Made by a program: the position numbers and the translations under genes. This document shows positions 45,830 to 55,904 of a stretch of DNA of 64,000 bases, piece after piece. Numbering within the stretch: the stretch's first letter is position 1; each line of letters opens with the position of its first letter. The stretch spans positions 124,001 to 188,000 of the forward strand of contig NZ_JALPNU010000007.1 in assembly GCF_030851345.1 (NCBI RefSeq). The letters run 5' to 3'. The notes under the pieces were generated by a model, which saw nothing but the letters and a program-made list of their open reading frames with translations, made no database searches and was not told the DNA's origin. Source of the stretch: Marinifilum sp. D714. Its GTDB lineage: Bacteria; Bacteroidota; Bacteroidia; Bacteroidales; Marinifilaceae.

Positions 45830-46978
45830 TTAATACCTGTTGTAAAATCTTCTCAACTCCTGTGTGAGATCTGTATAAATTGGTTTGGTAAATTCAATAA
45901 ATAAATCTTGGTGTGGAGGTGGCAATATTGGTTCTTGTTCGCAAATTTCCAGCTCTTGCTTGGTCAATGCTCTTTCATCTCCATTAAAATGTCCCCACTC
46001 GTGGAACCAATTGAACTGACCACCAAATTGCTTGTCGTTGATGATTTTTTGGTTGCCAAACTCAATCACCTTCAAGGAAAGCAATCCTTTCGAAATGACT
46101 TCTCTTTTGTGAAGGTGTAATTTTGCTTTTACTTTATTGTATACTTTAATTTTCTCTCCATTTTTTAGCGTTGTGCTTCCTACTTCTACACTATCGGTAC
46201 TAATTACTTCTTTCTCATAATTGGTGTCGTGAGTTTCTCCAACAACAAAATCTTCAAATCCCATGGAAATAATTTGATCTGGATATTCAAGTTTTTCAAG
46301 TTCAGCTTGCTTAGGAGTGTAAAAACGCACAAATCTTCTTTTGATATTGTGGAAAAGGTATTGAGTTACCTGATCCTGGAAAAACTCTGAACTTAGCTTG
46401 TACTTTTGAGAATTAACCGGGATGTGCTCAATGATCACTTTTAAGGTTGCCATGTATTCTGCCTCCTCAAGTTTGATCTGAACATCTTTGTAATTGGGAA
46501 CAAAACCATTGGCTTTTTGGAAGTGGTTGTAGGCATTGATTCCATCTTGTCGGCCACCTTTTGCCAATGCATTTAAGCCAGCCTGGTAACATTCAGGTGC
46601 AGCATTTAGCTTTGCCTGTTCCAATTCATACTGGTATGATTTTGGATTTGGAATCAAGCGAATGGCTGCCGGACATCTGTTGATGTCGTTGTACATTCGA
46701 TTCAACAACTGATATTTATCCACAGACCTGGTATTCTTAAAAGGATCGGCAGACGCCTTTAAATTATTAATTTCTCTCTCGTACCATTGTACTGCTAACG
46801 GGTAGCTTGAAAGTAATGTTTCCTGCGCTTTTACTTTATCAGGATTTGACCTTAAACGATCAACTGCTTTTGTAACTGCTGTAAAATAATTTCCCTGTTG
46901 TAATGCTTTTTCACCAGAACTACAGGCCGATAAGCTAATAATAAATACTATTAAAATGTAGTGTAAAGTTTTGTTCAT
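45830..46978 (-). CDS. lipoprotein with TPR-like repeats, unknown function
   Basis: 382 residues. The signal sequence ends with a lipobox (ISLSAC, C19), so it is predicted to be lipid-anchored. The mature N-terminal half is helical with TPR-like units (LQQGNYFTAVTKAVDRL, YQAGLNALAKGGRQDGINAYNHF). The C-terminal half is beta-rich (VYNKVKAKLHLHKREVISKGLLSLKVIEF) and ends FIEFTKPIYTDLTQELRRFYNRY. Similar TPR-lipoproteins are common in Bacteroidota outer membranes; function unassigned. It has its own -7 box. Confidence 0.75.
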   Translation of the reverse strand: MNKTLHYILIVFIISLSACSSGEKALQQGNYFTAVTKAVDRLRSNPDKVKAQETLLSSYPLAVQWYEREINNLKASADPFKNTRSVDKYQLLNRMYNDINRCPAAIRLIPNPKSYQYELEQAKLNAAPECYQAGLNALAKGGRQDGINAYNHFQKANGFVPNYKDVQIKLEEAEYMATLKVIIEHIPVNSQKYKLSSEFFQDQVTQYLFHNIKRRFVRFYTPKQAELEKLEYPDQIISMGFEDFVVGETHDTNYEKEVISTDSVEVGSTTLKNGEKIKVYNKVKAKLHLHKREVISKGLLSLKVIEFGNQKIINDKQFGGQFNWFHEWGHFNGDERALTKQELEICEQEPILPPPHQDLFIEFTKPIYTDLTQELRRFYNRY

Positions 46979-47000
46979 GTTTAGTGGTTTTATTCATAGG

Positions 47001-47008
47001 CAAATTTA
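47001..47008 (-). promoter_or_regulatory. -7 box TAAATTTG of lipoprotein gene
   Basis: Exact TAnnTTTG on the minus strand, 22 bp upstream of the start. The rest of the 277-bp spacer 46979-47255 shows nothing else. Confidence 0.5.
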
Positions 47009-47255
47009 AATTAGTACTACGACAATGCCATGGGATTGTTTCTATTTATTTGCCATACTTGTTTAGAAAACTTAAACAAATAGCGAGCCATTTTTTTACA
47101 ATGGCAAACTTTAGCAATAATATTTTAACATTCGAGCATGGATTATTACAATTTCTTAACTCCACATAAATTACAATTTATCATTTCATAAACTTTCTTA
47201 TCAAATAAGTTAACAAGCGGAAAGTACTTTTACCTATAATCAAGTAGATGAATTT

Positions 47256-48125
47256 ATGACAAAAATTAAGCGAAAGGTAGAAGTTGTAGTTTTATCTGAT
47301 ATACATTTGGGAACAATAGGATGTAGAGCTGATGAACTACTGAAATATCTAAATTCGATCCAACCTAAAAAACTAATATTGAACGGTGATATTGTGGATA
47401 TCTGGCAATTTAAAAAAAGATATTGGCCTAAATCCCATATGCGTATTATTAAACACATTACATCTTTATTGTCAAAAGGAGTTCCAGTTTACTACGTAAC
47501 TGGTAATCATGATGAATTGCTGAGGAAATTTGAGGGATTTACTTTAGGCAAATTACAAATTGTAAACAAGTTGATTTTAAATCTAAATGGCAAGAAAGCA
47601 TGGGTGTTTCATGGCGATGTTTTTGATGTTACCATGCAATATGCCAAATGGTTAACAAAGCTTGGTTCAATTGGATATGACCTGTTGATCATGATCAATT
47701 CAATGGTGAACTACTTTGCAAAACTAATTGGGCGTGAGAAAGTTTCTTTATCAAGAAAAATAAAAAACAGTGTAAAGTCTGCAGTAAAATACATCAATAG
47801 TTTCGAGCAAACTGCAGCAGAAATTGCTATTGATAAGGGCTATGATTACGTTGTGTGTGGTCATATTCATCATCCGGAATTTAAGGAAATAAAATCTAAG
47901 AACGGATCGACATGTTACCTGAACTCAGGTGATTGGATTGAAAGTTTAAGTGCATTGGAGTATCATAAAGGAGAATGGAGCATTTATGAATACAATAAAG
48001 ATCAGAATGCGAAATCCTTAGAGCCTGATTTAGAAAGTTATAAACTGGAGGATGATGAAAAAATTTTTAAAGAGATGCTTGTGGATTTTACATCTATGTC
48101 TGGAAAAACAATTTCAGTTTCATAA
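47256..48125 (+). CDS. UDP-2,3-diacylglucosamine diphosphatase-like metallophosphoesterase (LpxH-like)
   Basis: 289 residues of the calcineurin-like fold. Metal ligands are seen in SDIHLG, NGDIVDIW, TGNHDE, FHGDVFD and VCGHIHHPE. The pattern, with DIHLGT and an inserted helical hairpin (KLGSIGYDLLIMINSMVNYFAKLIG), is that of LpxH-like UDP-2,3-diacylglucosamine hydrolases, which act in lipid A biosynthesis at the inner membrane. In Bacteroidota the exact substrate of this subfamily has not been proven, so LpxH function is inference. The glycosyltransferase gene follows by 64 bp. Confidence 0.82.
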   Translation: MTKIKRKVEVVVLSDIHLGTIGCRADELLKYLNSIQPKKLILNGDIVDIWQFKKRYWPKSHMRIIKHITSLLSKGVPVYYVTGNHDELLRKFEGFTLGKLQIVNKLILNLNGKKAWVFHGDVFDVTMQYAKWLTKLGSIGYDLLIMINSMVNYFAKLIGREKVSLSRKIKNSVKSAVKYINSFEQTAAEIAIDKGYDYVVCGHIHHPEFKEIKSKNGSTCYLNSGDWIESLSALEYHKGEWSIYEYNKDQNAKSLEPDLESYKLEDDEKIFKEMLVDFTSMSGKTISVS

Positions 48126-48189
48126 CAAGCACAATGCAAAAAAGATCTTGGAAATTATTAAGAACTGTTATTTGATCTAGAATTATTTA

Positions 48190-49197
48190 ATGAAAATATT
48201 ATACGGAATTCAAGGAACTGGTAACGGACATTTGAGTCGTGCCATTGAACTTATACCGCATCTTCAGAAAGAAGCCGAAGTTGACATATTAATATCAGGA
48301 TTGCATCATGACTTGGAGTTTAATCATCCCATCAAATACAAAAAGCAAGGGTTGGGATTTTTCTTTGGTAAGAATGGTGGAATTGATATCTGGAAAACCA
48401 TCAGAAAATTTAATATCTATAGATTTTTAAAAGATATAAAATCATTGCCTGTAGAGGAATATGATTTGGTAATTAGCGACTTTGAGCCCGTTACTTCGTG
48501 GTCCTGTAAACTCAAGAAAGTGTTTTGTTTAGGATTGAGCCATCAATCGGCCATGTTGAATTCAAGAACACCAATGCCTGAGAAAATTGAGTTTTTAGGT
48601 TATCAGGTTCTGAAAAATTATGCGCCATGCAACCACAATGTGAGTTTTCACTTTAAGGAGTATGGACATAACATGTTTACTCCTGTTATCAGGAGAGAAA
48701 TAAGATTATTGGAGCCCGAGAATAATGGCTACTATCTTGTTTATTTGCCTGCTTACTCTGATGAGAAACTGATTTCTGTACTTTCGCACTTCCCGAATTA
48801 TAGATGGGTGGTTTTTTCGAAACACTGCAAAAACAGATATCGCTTCGAAAATGTTGAGATTAACCCGGTAAATGGAGAGGCCTTTATCAAGAGTTTGAAA
48901 GATTGTGCAGGAGTTCTTTGCGGAGCTGGATTTGAAACTCCTGCTGAGAGTTTGTTTTTGGGAAAGAAGCTTGCCGTGATTCCAATGAAAAATCAGTTTG
49001 AGCAAGTTTGTAATGCTCACGCATTAAAAGAATTGGGAATTCCTGTAATTGCAGATTTAGAGGAAGATGGCCCTGCCAAAATAAAAGAATGGATTAATGA
49101 TGGAGTTGCAATTGAGAAATTAAACTATCCTGATAATGCAAGGTCGGTGATTGAATTTCTTTTGCATCATTATGCAGGTCAGGAAAAGGTGGAGTAA
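48190..49197 (+). CDS. glycosyltransferase, GT28-like (MJ1255 type)
   Basis: 335 residues. The N-terminal loop GIQGTGNGHLSRAIEL and the C-terminal donor-binding GAGFETPAESLFLGKKLAVIPMKNQFEQ are typical of GT-B family 28-like enzymes, the MJ1255 group. It transfers a sugar from a nucleotide donor to an unknown acceptor, probably in envelope glycan or glycolipid synthesis, consistent with the LpxH-like neighbour 64 bp upstream. No transmembrane segment; membrane association, if any, is peripheral. Confidence 0.82.
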   Translation: MKILYGIQGTGNGHLSRAIELIPHLQKEAEVDILISGLHHDLEFNHPIKYKKQGLGFFFGKNGGIDIWKTIRKFNIYRFLKDIKSLPVEEYDLVISDFEPVTSWSCKLKKVFCLGLSHQSAMLNSRTPMPEKIEFLGYQVLKNYAPCNHNVSFHFKEYGHNMFTPVIRREIRLLEPENNGYYLVYLPAYSDEKLISVLSHFPNYRWVVFSKHCKNRYRFENVEINPVNGEAFIKSLKDCAGVLCGAGFETPAESLFLGKKLAVIPMKNQFEQVCNAHALKELGIPVIADLEEDGPAKIKEWINDGVAIEKLNYPDNARSVIEFLLHHYAGQEKVE

Positions 49198-49264
49198 TCC
49201 ATTTTAGGCTTGTTCGAAAGTGACATTTGTTGTATTTTGATCTGACCAACAGAAAATTATAACT

Positions 49265-50506
49265 ATGTCAGAATTTATTAATAACAATGCCGCTCGCATT
49301 GATTCTCTTTTTCAGTTTTGTTTAGACCTTATTAATGGGAAAAATGGGAAAGAATTAATCAGCACTCATCAGGAGGCGATTGATCATTTATGCCCCAACG
49401 ATATTATTCAGGTGGTTCATAGGTTGGTTGAGGAAGATTTACCAATGGAAGATCTGAAGATAGGGATCAATAAATCATTGAATGTCTTCCACAATGCTAT
49501 TATTGATCATGAAACGCCAGAATTAGAACCCAATCATTTCCTGGGGATTTTAATGCGGGAAAATGGAGAGTTGGAAAAACGATTAGTGGAAATCAAGCCT
49601 TTGGTTAAATCTTTTAATAAGGCACAAACTGAGGAGCAATTAAAGAACGATCTGCAGGAAATTCGTTATAGAATTGAGGAGTTTGCAGAATTCGAAAAGC
49701 ATTATTTACGAAAAGAGAATATCTTCTTTCCTTATTTTGAGAATCAGTATCCCGAGTACAAATGTTTGGGCGTTATGTGGTCTATTCATGACGATATCAG
49801 ACGCATAAGGAAGGAATTGTTGCAGGCCCTTGCCACCGAACAAGCGGATCTGAAATTGATTAACAAACTGATTGGAGACCTGTTCTTTTTAAAGTATACC
49901 ATCATTTTCAGGGAAGAATATTTGCTATTCCCCGTTGCATTGAATGCCGTATCATCTGATTTATGGGATGAAATGAACCAACAAAGCATGGAAGTAGGAT
50001 TTAGCTTTATCGATCCCCCGGTTTTTACTCCAGGTCGAAAAAGTAAAAAATCCAAGTCATTTTCATTCGAGGGAAAAGAGCTCGATGCAAAGCAATTGGG
50101 CAACACCTTACTGAATTTTGATACTGGCTTAATGAGCTTGGACCAGGCAATGATGCTTCTGAATCATCTACCTGTTGACATCACCATGATTGATGAAAAT
50201 GACAGGGTGAGGTTCTTTTCTAACCCTAAGGACAGGTTCTTTACCCGCTCTAAAGCCATTATAGGCAGAACAGTTCAGAACTGTCATCCACCCGAAAGTG
50301 TACATATTGTTGATGAGTTGCTGAAAGCCTTTAAATCGGGAGAAAAGGATAGCGAACCCTTCTGGATTCAGATGCAAGGCAGGTTTATTTTAATTCAATA
50401 TTTTGCTTTGCGCGATGATGAAGGAAGCTACAAAGGTTGTATTGAAGTAAGTCAGGATTTAACTGAGCTTAAGACTTTGGAAGGAGAGAAGAGATTGATG
50501 GAGTAA
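49265..50506 (+). CDS. DUF438-hemerythrin-PAS protein
   Basis: 413 residues in three domains. DUF438 (about 5-75) contains a HPNDIIQ-like segment, here HLCPNDIIQVVHRLVEEDLP. A hemerythrin-like HHE domain (about 85-230) has ligand-like residues in HFLGILMREN, HYLRKENIFFPYFE, HDDIRRIRKEL and EEYLLFPV. A PAS-like domain (about 300-405) reads MIDENDRVRFFSNPKDRFF and FILIQYFALRDDEGSYKG. DUF438 often accompanies DUF1858-type redox modules. The protein is predicted to sense O2 or NO in the cytoplasm, but no output domain follows PAS. Monocistronic. Confidence 0.88.
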   Translation: MSEFINNNAARIDSLFQFCLDLINGKNGKELISTHQEAIDHLCPNDIIQVVHRLVEEDLPMEDLKIGINKSLNVFHNAIIDHETPELEPNHFLGILMRENGELEKRLVEIKPLVKSFNKAQTEEQLKNDLQEIRYRIEEFAEFEKHYLRKENIFFPYFENQYPEYKCLGVMWSIHDDIRRIRKELLQALATEQADLKLINKLIGDLFFLKYTIIFREEYLLFPVALNAVSSDLWDEMNQQSMEVGFSFIDPPVFTPGRKSKKSKSFSFEGKELDAKQLGNTLLNFDTGLMSLDQAMMLLNHLPVDITMIDENDRVRFFSNPKDRFFTRSKAIIGRTVQNCHPPESVHIVDELLKAFKSGEKDSEPFWIQMQGRFILIQYFALRDDEGSYKGCIEVSQDLTELKTLEGEKRLME

Positions 50507-50531
50507 ATTGAAGGCAGATATTTCAAACAAT

Positions 50532-50562
50532 AAGCCCTGAAAGAATTTTCCTTTCAGGGCTT
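50532..50562. terminator. hairpin between DUF438 gene and thioesterase gene
   Basis: AAGCCCTGAAAG and CTTTCAGGGCTT form a perfect 12-bp stem with a 7-nt loop between convergent genes. T-runs are weak on both sides. Confidence 0.7.
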
Positions 50563-50582
50563 AATATTTAATATCGATTTAT

Positions 50583-50957
50583 TTACAATCTGCTCATGAA
50601 TTTTACAGGATCGATAATATAGCGAACGTGGAAAGCAGAACCAATTTGTCCATCTTCGTCAGCTGCTTCAATTTCGAAACTTAATTTTTTACCATCTACT
50701 TTTACCAATTTTGCAGTGCAAGTAATTTTAGCACCAAGCTTGCTGGCTTTGATGTGTTTGGTATCAATTTGAATTCCAACAGAGTCCATTCCTTCTTCAA
50801 GATCAGCATCGATGCAAGCCACTGCAGTTCCTTCCATAAAAGCAACCATTGCAGGAGTTGCATAAACATCCAATTTTCCTGATCCGTGATATTTTGCTGT
50901 ATTTTGTTCGCCAACAATCATTTCTTGTGTGGCAGTTAATCCTTCTTTTAAAGCCAT
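50583..50957 (-). CDS. FlK-like hotdog thioesterase
   Basis: 124 residues, hotdog fold. Features of the fluoroacetyl-CoA-thioesterase-like family are visible: YATPAMVAFMEGTAVACID (helix with conserved E), VGIQIDTKHIKASKLG with the conserved H, and ITCTAKLVKVDGKKLSFEIEA. It hydrolyses a small acyl-CoA of unknown identity. It lies 12 bp after prfC on the same strand and is likely co-transcribed, with no known functional link to translation. Confidence 0.85.
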   Translation of the reverse strand: MALKEGLTATQEMIVGEQNTAKYHGSGKLDVYATPAMVAFMEGTAVACIDADLEEGMDSVGIQIDTKHIKASKLGAKITCTAKLVKVDGKKLSFEIEAADEDGQIGSAFHVRYIIDPVKFMSRL

Positions 50958-50969
50958 ATTCTGTCTGAT

Positions 50970-52544
50970 TTAAAATTCTGATGTAAAATGGAATTCAAGA
51001 TTCGGATAATTTGATTGTGCCATTTGAAGCATGTACCCTGAATCTGCAAGGAAAACATCTCTACCATGCTTGTCTTTAGCCATGTACTGATATTTTGCCT
51101 TTTTGAATTCTTTTAATTGTTCCTCATCCTCGGTTTTAATCCAACAAGCTTTGTGAAGCATGATTGGTTCCCAACGACAGGATGCACTGTACTCGTGTAG
51201 CAAACGATACTCGATTACTTCGAACTGTAGAGCGCCAACGGTTCCAATTACTTTTCTTCCGTTGAACTGAGAAACAAACAACTGCGCAACCCCTTCATCC
51301 ATTAACTGGTCAATCCCTTTTGCCAATTGCTTCGATTTCATCGGATCAGCATTTTCGATGTACTTGAACAATTCAGGTGAGAAGCTTGGAATTCCTTTAA
51401 AGTTGATTTTTTCACCTTCAGTAAGAGTATCTCCAATTTTAAAGTTACCTGTATCGTGCAAACCAATAATGTCACCAGGGAAAGCTTCCTCTACAATTGA
51501 TTTTTTCTCGGCCATAAATGCTGTTGGGCTCGAGAACTTCAACTTCTTGCCATTTCTTACATGCAGATATGGTTTGTTTCTTTTAAAAGTTCCCGATACA
51601 ATCTTTACAAAGGCAATTCTGTCTCGGTGGTTTGGATCCATATTCGCATGGATCTTAAACACAAAACCAGAGAATTTTTCTTCTTCCGGTTCGATTACTC
51701 TTTCAACCGTCTGACATGGCAGTGGAGAAGGAGCTACCTTAATGAAGACATCTAATAATTCGCGCACCCCGAAATTGTTCAAGGCTGACCCAAAGAATAC
51801 CGGCGCAATTTTAGCATCCAAATACTCCTGAACATCAAATTCAGGATAAACTCCCGATACCAAATCCAACTCCTCACGAAGTACTTCTGCATCTTCTCCA
51901 ATGTACTCTTCCAATTTCGGATTGGAGATATCATCAAATTCGATACTCTCTTCTACAGTTTGAGTAGCAGGAGTAAACAAACTTAAATTTTTGTGATAGA
52001 TATTGTAAACACCTTTAAAGTCAGGGCCCATGTTAATTGGCCAACTCAAAGGATTTACACTCAATTGCAATTCTTTTTCAATTTCATCAAGCAAATCAAA
52101 AGCATCTTTACCCAAGCGGTCCATTTTGTTAATGAATACGATCACAGGTGTTTTACGCATTCTACAAACCTTCATTAGCTTTCTGGTTTGTGCCTCAACT
52201 CCTTTGGCAACGTCAATTACAATAATTACACTATCGCAGGCTGTTAAGGTACGGTAAGTATCCTCTGCAAAATCCTGGTGACCTGGAGTATCAAGGATGT
52301 TTATTTTATGTCCTTTGTATTCAAATCCCATTACCGATGTTGCAACCGAAATACCTCTCTGACGTTCAATTTCCATGAAGTCAGAAGTTGCAGTTTTCTT
52401 AATCTTGTTTGATTTTACAGCACCTGCAACATGAATTGCACCACCAAAAAGAAGCAATTTTTCGGTTAGTGTAGTTTTACCAGCATCCGGGTGTGAAATA
52501 ATTCCGAACGTACGGCGTCTTTTAATTTCTTCTTTGAAACCCAT
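50970..52544 (-). CDS. prfC: peptide chain release factor 3
   Basis: 524 residues, the normal length for RF3, a GTPase that removes RF1/RF2 from the ribosome after termination. G1 [11 protein letters not shown]2 region [10 protein letters not shown]3 [13 protein letters not shown]4 NKMDR and G5 SWPINMG are all seen. The C-terminal domains end with [23 protein letters not shown], as in PrfC. First gene of a two-gene minus-strand operon. Confidence 0.97.
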   Translation of the reverse strand: MGFKEEIKRRRTFGIISHPDAGKTTLTEKLLLFGGAIHVAGAVKSNKIKKTATSDFMEIERQRGISVATSVMGFEYKGHKINILDTPGHQDFAEDTYRTLTACDSVIIVIDVAKGVEAQTRKLMKVCRMRKTPVIVFINKMDRLGKDAFDLLDEIEKELQLSVNPLSWPINMGPDFKGVYNIYHKNLSLFTPATQTVEESIEFDDISNPKLEEYIGEDAEVLREELDLVSGVYPEFDVQEYLDAKIAPVFFGSALNNFGVRELLDVFIKVAPSPLPCQTVERVIEPEEEKFSGFVFKIHANMDPNHRDRIAFVKIVSGTFKRNKPYLHVRNGKKLKFSSPTAFMAEKKSIVEEAFPGDIIGLHDTGNFKIGDTLTEGEKINFKGIPSFSPELFKYIENADPMKSKQLAKGIDQLMDEGVAQLFVSQFNGRKVIGTVGALQFEVIEYRLLHEYSASCRWEPIMLHKACWIKTEDEEQLKEFKKAKYQYMAKDKHGRDVFLADSGYMLQMAQSNYPNLEFHFTSEF

Positions 52545-52698
52545 TTATAGAATTGTATTTACTTTCAAAATTTAGCTTGCAAAAGTAATAATTAATACCG
52601 ACAACTTATAGAATATATTGCGTTTAAAACTTTAATTCCCGGTTAATAATTGAATCTTTTTCTTATCTTCACGCTTCCAAAATTCAAAACACACTTAA

Positions 52699-53205
52699 AT
52701 GAAGCAAATTGGGTTACTTTCCGATACACATGGGCATCTTGATTCAGTTGCATTAAAGCATTTGAGTGATTGTGATGAAATTTGGCATGCTGGAGATATT
52801 GGAAATATTGAAACGGCAGAAACTCTTGATCAAATCGCACCTCTCGTTGCAGTTCACGGCAATATCGATGGTCAGGAAGTTCGTTCCAAATATCCAAAGC
52901 ATAATCGATTTACCTGCGAAAATGTGGATGTATGGATGACTCATATTGGAGGATATCCTAAAAGGTATGATGTAAATGTGAAGCCGGAAATTTTTAACAA
53001 TCCGCCACAACTTTTTATTTCAGGACATTCCCATATTTTAAAAGTAGTATTCGACAAGGAGTTGAACTTGTTACATATTAATCCTGGAGCATCAGGATTA
53101 CAGGGGTTTCACAAGGTGCAAACATTAGTGAAATTTATAATCGATGGTAAAGACATTAAAGACCTTCAGGTGGTCGAATTCGGAGCAAAGGGTAGATCTC
53201 TTTAG
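52699..53205 (+). CDS. YfcE/MJ0936-type phosphodiesterase
   Basis: 168 residues, a compact calcineurin-like phosphodiesterase. Metal motifs are LSDTHGH, HAGDIGN, VHGNID, THIGGYP and ISGHSHILK. The size and order match the YfcE/MJ0936 group, small Mn-dependent phosphodiesterases of unknown physiological substrate. Divergent from prfC, 154 bp apart. Monocistronic. Confidence 0.9.
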   Translation: MKQIGLLSDTHGHLDSVALKHLSDCDEIWHAGDIGNIETAETLDQIAPLVAVHGNIDGQEVRSKYPKHNRFTCENVDVWMTHIGGYPKRYDVNVKPEIFNNPPQLFISGHSHILKVVFDKELNLLHINPGASGLQGFHKVQTLVKFIIDGKDIKDLQVVEFGAKGRSL

Positions 53206-53571
53206 CGGAATTAAAATTCAAACCTGAAATCAAATTTATTAGGGGGAATTTTTCGGGGTATGCTAAAATTATGCCAAAGGTGTAAATTTTGAGTTTTCTT
53301 AAACAAGAAATTTACCGTCATCTTTTTAAAATACCAAGTTTTTGTTATATTTAGATATCTAAATTTGATCTTGTTTAACACTTGTTTATAAGTTTTGGAT
53401 GAGGCTAAAATATTGAGATTTAGAAATATCAGCATTTAGAAATATGTGTCAAAAATACGCATAAAAAGATCGGGAAATCTGAAAAGGCATATCCAAATTT
53501 TAAGATTTTCGATTGTTAAGTGTTGAAGGGCCAAAATTTGAAATAAAAATTAATCAAAAAATTCACTAGAC
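53206..53571. other. 366-bp intergenic region upstream of aconitase
   Basis: A+T-rich leader between the YfcE-like gene and the aconitase gene. No open reading frame with coding character is present. A short palindrome TTAGATATCTAA lies at about 53349-53360. No clear terminator or -7 box was recognised. Confidence 0.4.
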
Positions 53572-55836
53572 ATGCTATTTGATTTTGAATTGATAAAATC
53601 TGTTTACGAGAAGATGCCCGAAAGGGTGAATAAAGCCAGAAATGTTCTTGGCAAACCACTAACTTTAAGTGAAAAAATATTGTATTCACACTTATCTGTT
53701 GAAGAAAAAGGTGAAAAATTTGAAAGAGGAGTAGATTACGTAAATTTTGCTCCAGATAGAGTCGCTATGCAGGATGCTACTGCTCAAATGGCTTTGCTTC
53801 AGTTTATGAATGCAGGTAAAGCAAAAGTAGCGGTTCCATCTACAGTGCATTGTGATCATTTAATTCAGGCATCAATAGGAGCAGAAAAGGATTTAGCTGA
53901 TGCTAAGGATCAAAACAATGAAGTATATAACTTTTTGGAATCTGTATCTAATAAATATGGTATTGGATTTTGGAAACCAGGAGCTGGTATTATACACCAG
54001 GTAGTTCTTGAAAACTATGCATTTCCTGGAGGTATGATGATTGGTACCGATTCGCATACTGTAAATGCAGGAGGATTGGGTATGGTAGCCATTGGTGTTG
54101 GAGGAGCTGATGCGGTTGACGTGATGGCAGGAATGCCTTGGGAGCTAAAAATGCCCAAGTTAATTGGCGTAAAGCTTACAGGTAAATTAAGCGGATGGGT
54201 TTCTCCTAAAGATGTAATATTAAAAGTGGCTGGTATTCTTACCGTAAAAGGTGGTACTGGTGCAATTGTAGAATATTTTGGCGAAGGTGCAGATGCCATG
54301 TCATGTACTGGTAAAGGAACCATTTGTAATATGGGTGCGGAGATTGGTGCTACCACTTCTATTTTTGGTTACGATCAGAATATGAGTAACTATTTGCGTC
54401 ACACAGGTCGTGAACAAGTTGCAGATTTGGCTGATGTAGTGATGGAGCATTTGCGTTCGGATGAAGAGGTTTATCAGAATCCAGAAAAGTATTACGATGA
54501 GTTGATTGAAATTAATCTTTCAGAATTGCAACCTTACATTAATGGTCCATTTACACCTGATTTGGCTCATGAATTATCATCTTTTGCCAAAGCTGTTAAA
54601 GAGAATGATTATCCACAGACTTTGGAAGTTGGTTTGATTGGATCTTGTACCAATTCATCTTACGAAGATTTATCGAGAGCAGCATCACTTGCAAAGCAGG
54701 CAAAAGATAAAAACCTTAAAGTGAAGGCCGAGTTTGTAGTAACTCCAGGTTCAGAATTAGTCCGTTATACAACGGAAAGAGACGGAATCCTGAAAGAGTT
54801 TGAGGATATTGGAGGTGTGATCATGGCCAACGCTTGTGGTCCTTGTATTGGACAATGGAAACGCCATACTGATGATCCTACAAGGAAAAATTCCATTATA
54901 ACTTCTTTTAACAGAAATTTTGCAAAAAGAAATGATGGAAATCCAAATACGCATAGTTTTGTAGCTTCGCCTGAATTGGTAACGGCTATGGCTATTGCCG
55001 GTGATTTGTGTTTCAATCCAATGACTGATACTCTGATTAATGAAGATGGAGTAGAGGTGAAGTTGGATGAACCAACAGGATTGGAATTTCCCCCAAATGG
55101 ATTTGATATGAAGGATTCTGGTTATCTGGCTCCTCAGGCAAATGGTTCGGAAGTCGTGGTAGATGTGAAACCGGATTCGGAACGTCTTCAGTTATTGGCT
55201 CCTTTTGGAGAATGGGATGGTGCGGATTACAAAGGATTAAATCTGTTGATAAAAGCCAAAGGAAAATGTACTACAGATCATATTTCTATGGCTGGTCCAT
55301 GGTTGAGGTTCCGTGGTCATTTGGATAATATCTCGAACAATATGCTGATTGGAGCTGTTAATTATTTTAACGAAGAGACCAATTCCATTTTCAATCCGGT
55401 GAACGGTACTTACGACGAAGTTCCTGCTACAGCAAGAGCGTTAAAGGCTAAAGGAGTAGGTTCTATTGTAGTTGGCGATGAAAACTATGGTGAAGGATCA
55501 TCAAGAGAACATGCAGCAATGGAGCCGCGTCATTTGGGTGTTAAAGCGGTTATCGTGCGTTCTTTTGCTCGAATTCATGAAACCAATTTGAAAAAACAAG
55601 GTGTATTGGCACTGACATTTGCCGACAAAACGGATTACGATAAAATTCAGGAAAAAGATCAGATCGATATTAATGGTTTAACCGATTTTACTCCTGGACA
55701 ACCATTAACACTTGTTGTAACACATGAAGATGGTACAAGCGATCAAATTGTTGCGAATCATTCGTACAACAAGGTTCAAATTGAGTGGTTTAAAGCAGGA
55801 AGTGCACTGAATTTAATCAGAAAACAAAACAACTAA
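53572..55836 (+). CDS. acn: aconitate hydratase
   Basis: 754 residues, mitochondrial-type aconitase. The [4Fe-4S] cysteines C359 (GSCTNSS), C422 and C425 (ACGPCIGQW) sit one residue from the pig enzyme numbering. [14 protein letters not shown], the swivel-domain [17 protein letters not shown] and [14 protein letters not shown] are present. It isomerises citrate to isocitrate in the TCA cycle. The citrate synthase gene follows 68 bp downstream without a terminator, so the two consecutive TCA steps are probably one transcript. Confidence 0.97.
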   Translation: MLFDFELIKSVYEKMPERVNKARNVLGKPLTLSEKILYSHLSVEEKGEKFERGVDYVNFAPDRVAMQDATAQMALLQFMNAGKAKVAVPSTVHCDHLIQASIGAEKDLADAKDQNNEVYNFLESVSNKYGIGFWKPGAGIIHQVVLENYAFPGGMMIGTDSHTVNAGGLGMVAIGVGGADAVDVMAGMPWELKMPKLIGVKLTGKLSGWVSPKDVILKVAGILTVKGGTGAIVEYFGEGADAMSCTGKGTICNMGAEIGATTSIFGYDQNMSNYLRHTGREQVADLADVVMEHLRSDEEVYQNPEKYYDELIEINLSELQPYINGPFTPDLAHELSSFAKAVKENDYPQTLEVGLIGSCTNSSYEDLSRAASLAKQAKDKNLKVKAEFVVTPGSELVRYTTERDGILKEFEDIGGVIMANACGPCIGQWKRHTDDPTRKNSIITSFNRNFAKRNDGNPNTHSFVASPELVTAMAIAGDLCFNPMTDTLINEDGVEVKLDEPTGLEFPPNGFDMKDSGYLAPQANGSEVVVDVKPDSERLQLLAPFGEWDGADYKGLNLLIKAKGKCTTDHISMAGPWLRFRGHLDNISNNMLIGAVNYFNEETNSIFNPVNGTYDEVPATARALKAKGVGSIVVGDENYGEGSSREHAAMEPRHLGVKAVIVRSFARIHETNLKKQGVLALTFADKTDYDKIQEKDQIDINGLTDFTPGQPLTLVVTHEDGTSDQIVANHSYNKVQIEWFKAGSALNLIRKQNN

Positions 55837-55904
55837 AACAATAAACATTTCATAATTCTGGAATCAATTACCCCACTTGATTCCAACTCTAAAGTATAGA
55901 CCAT

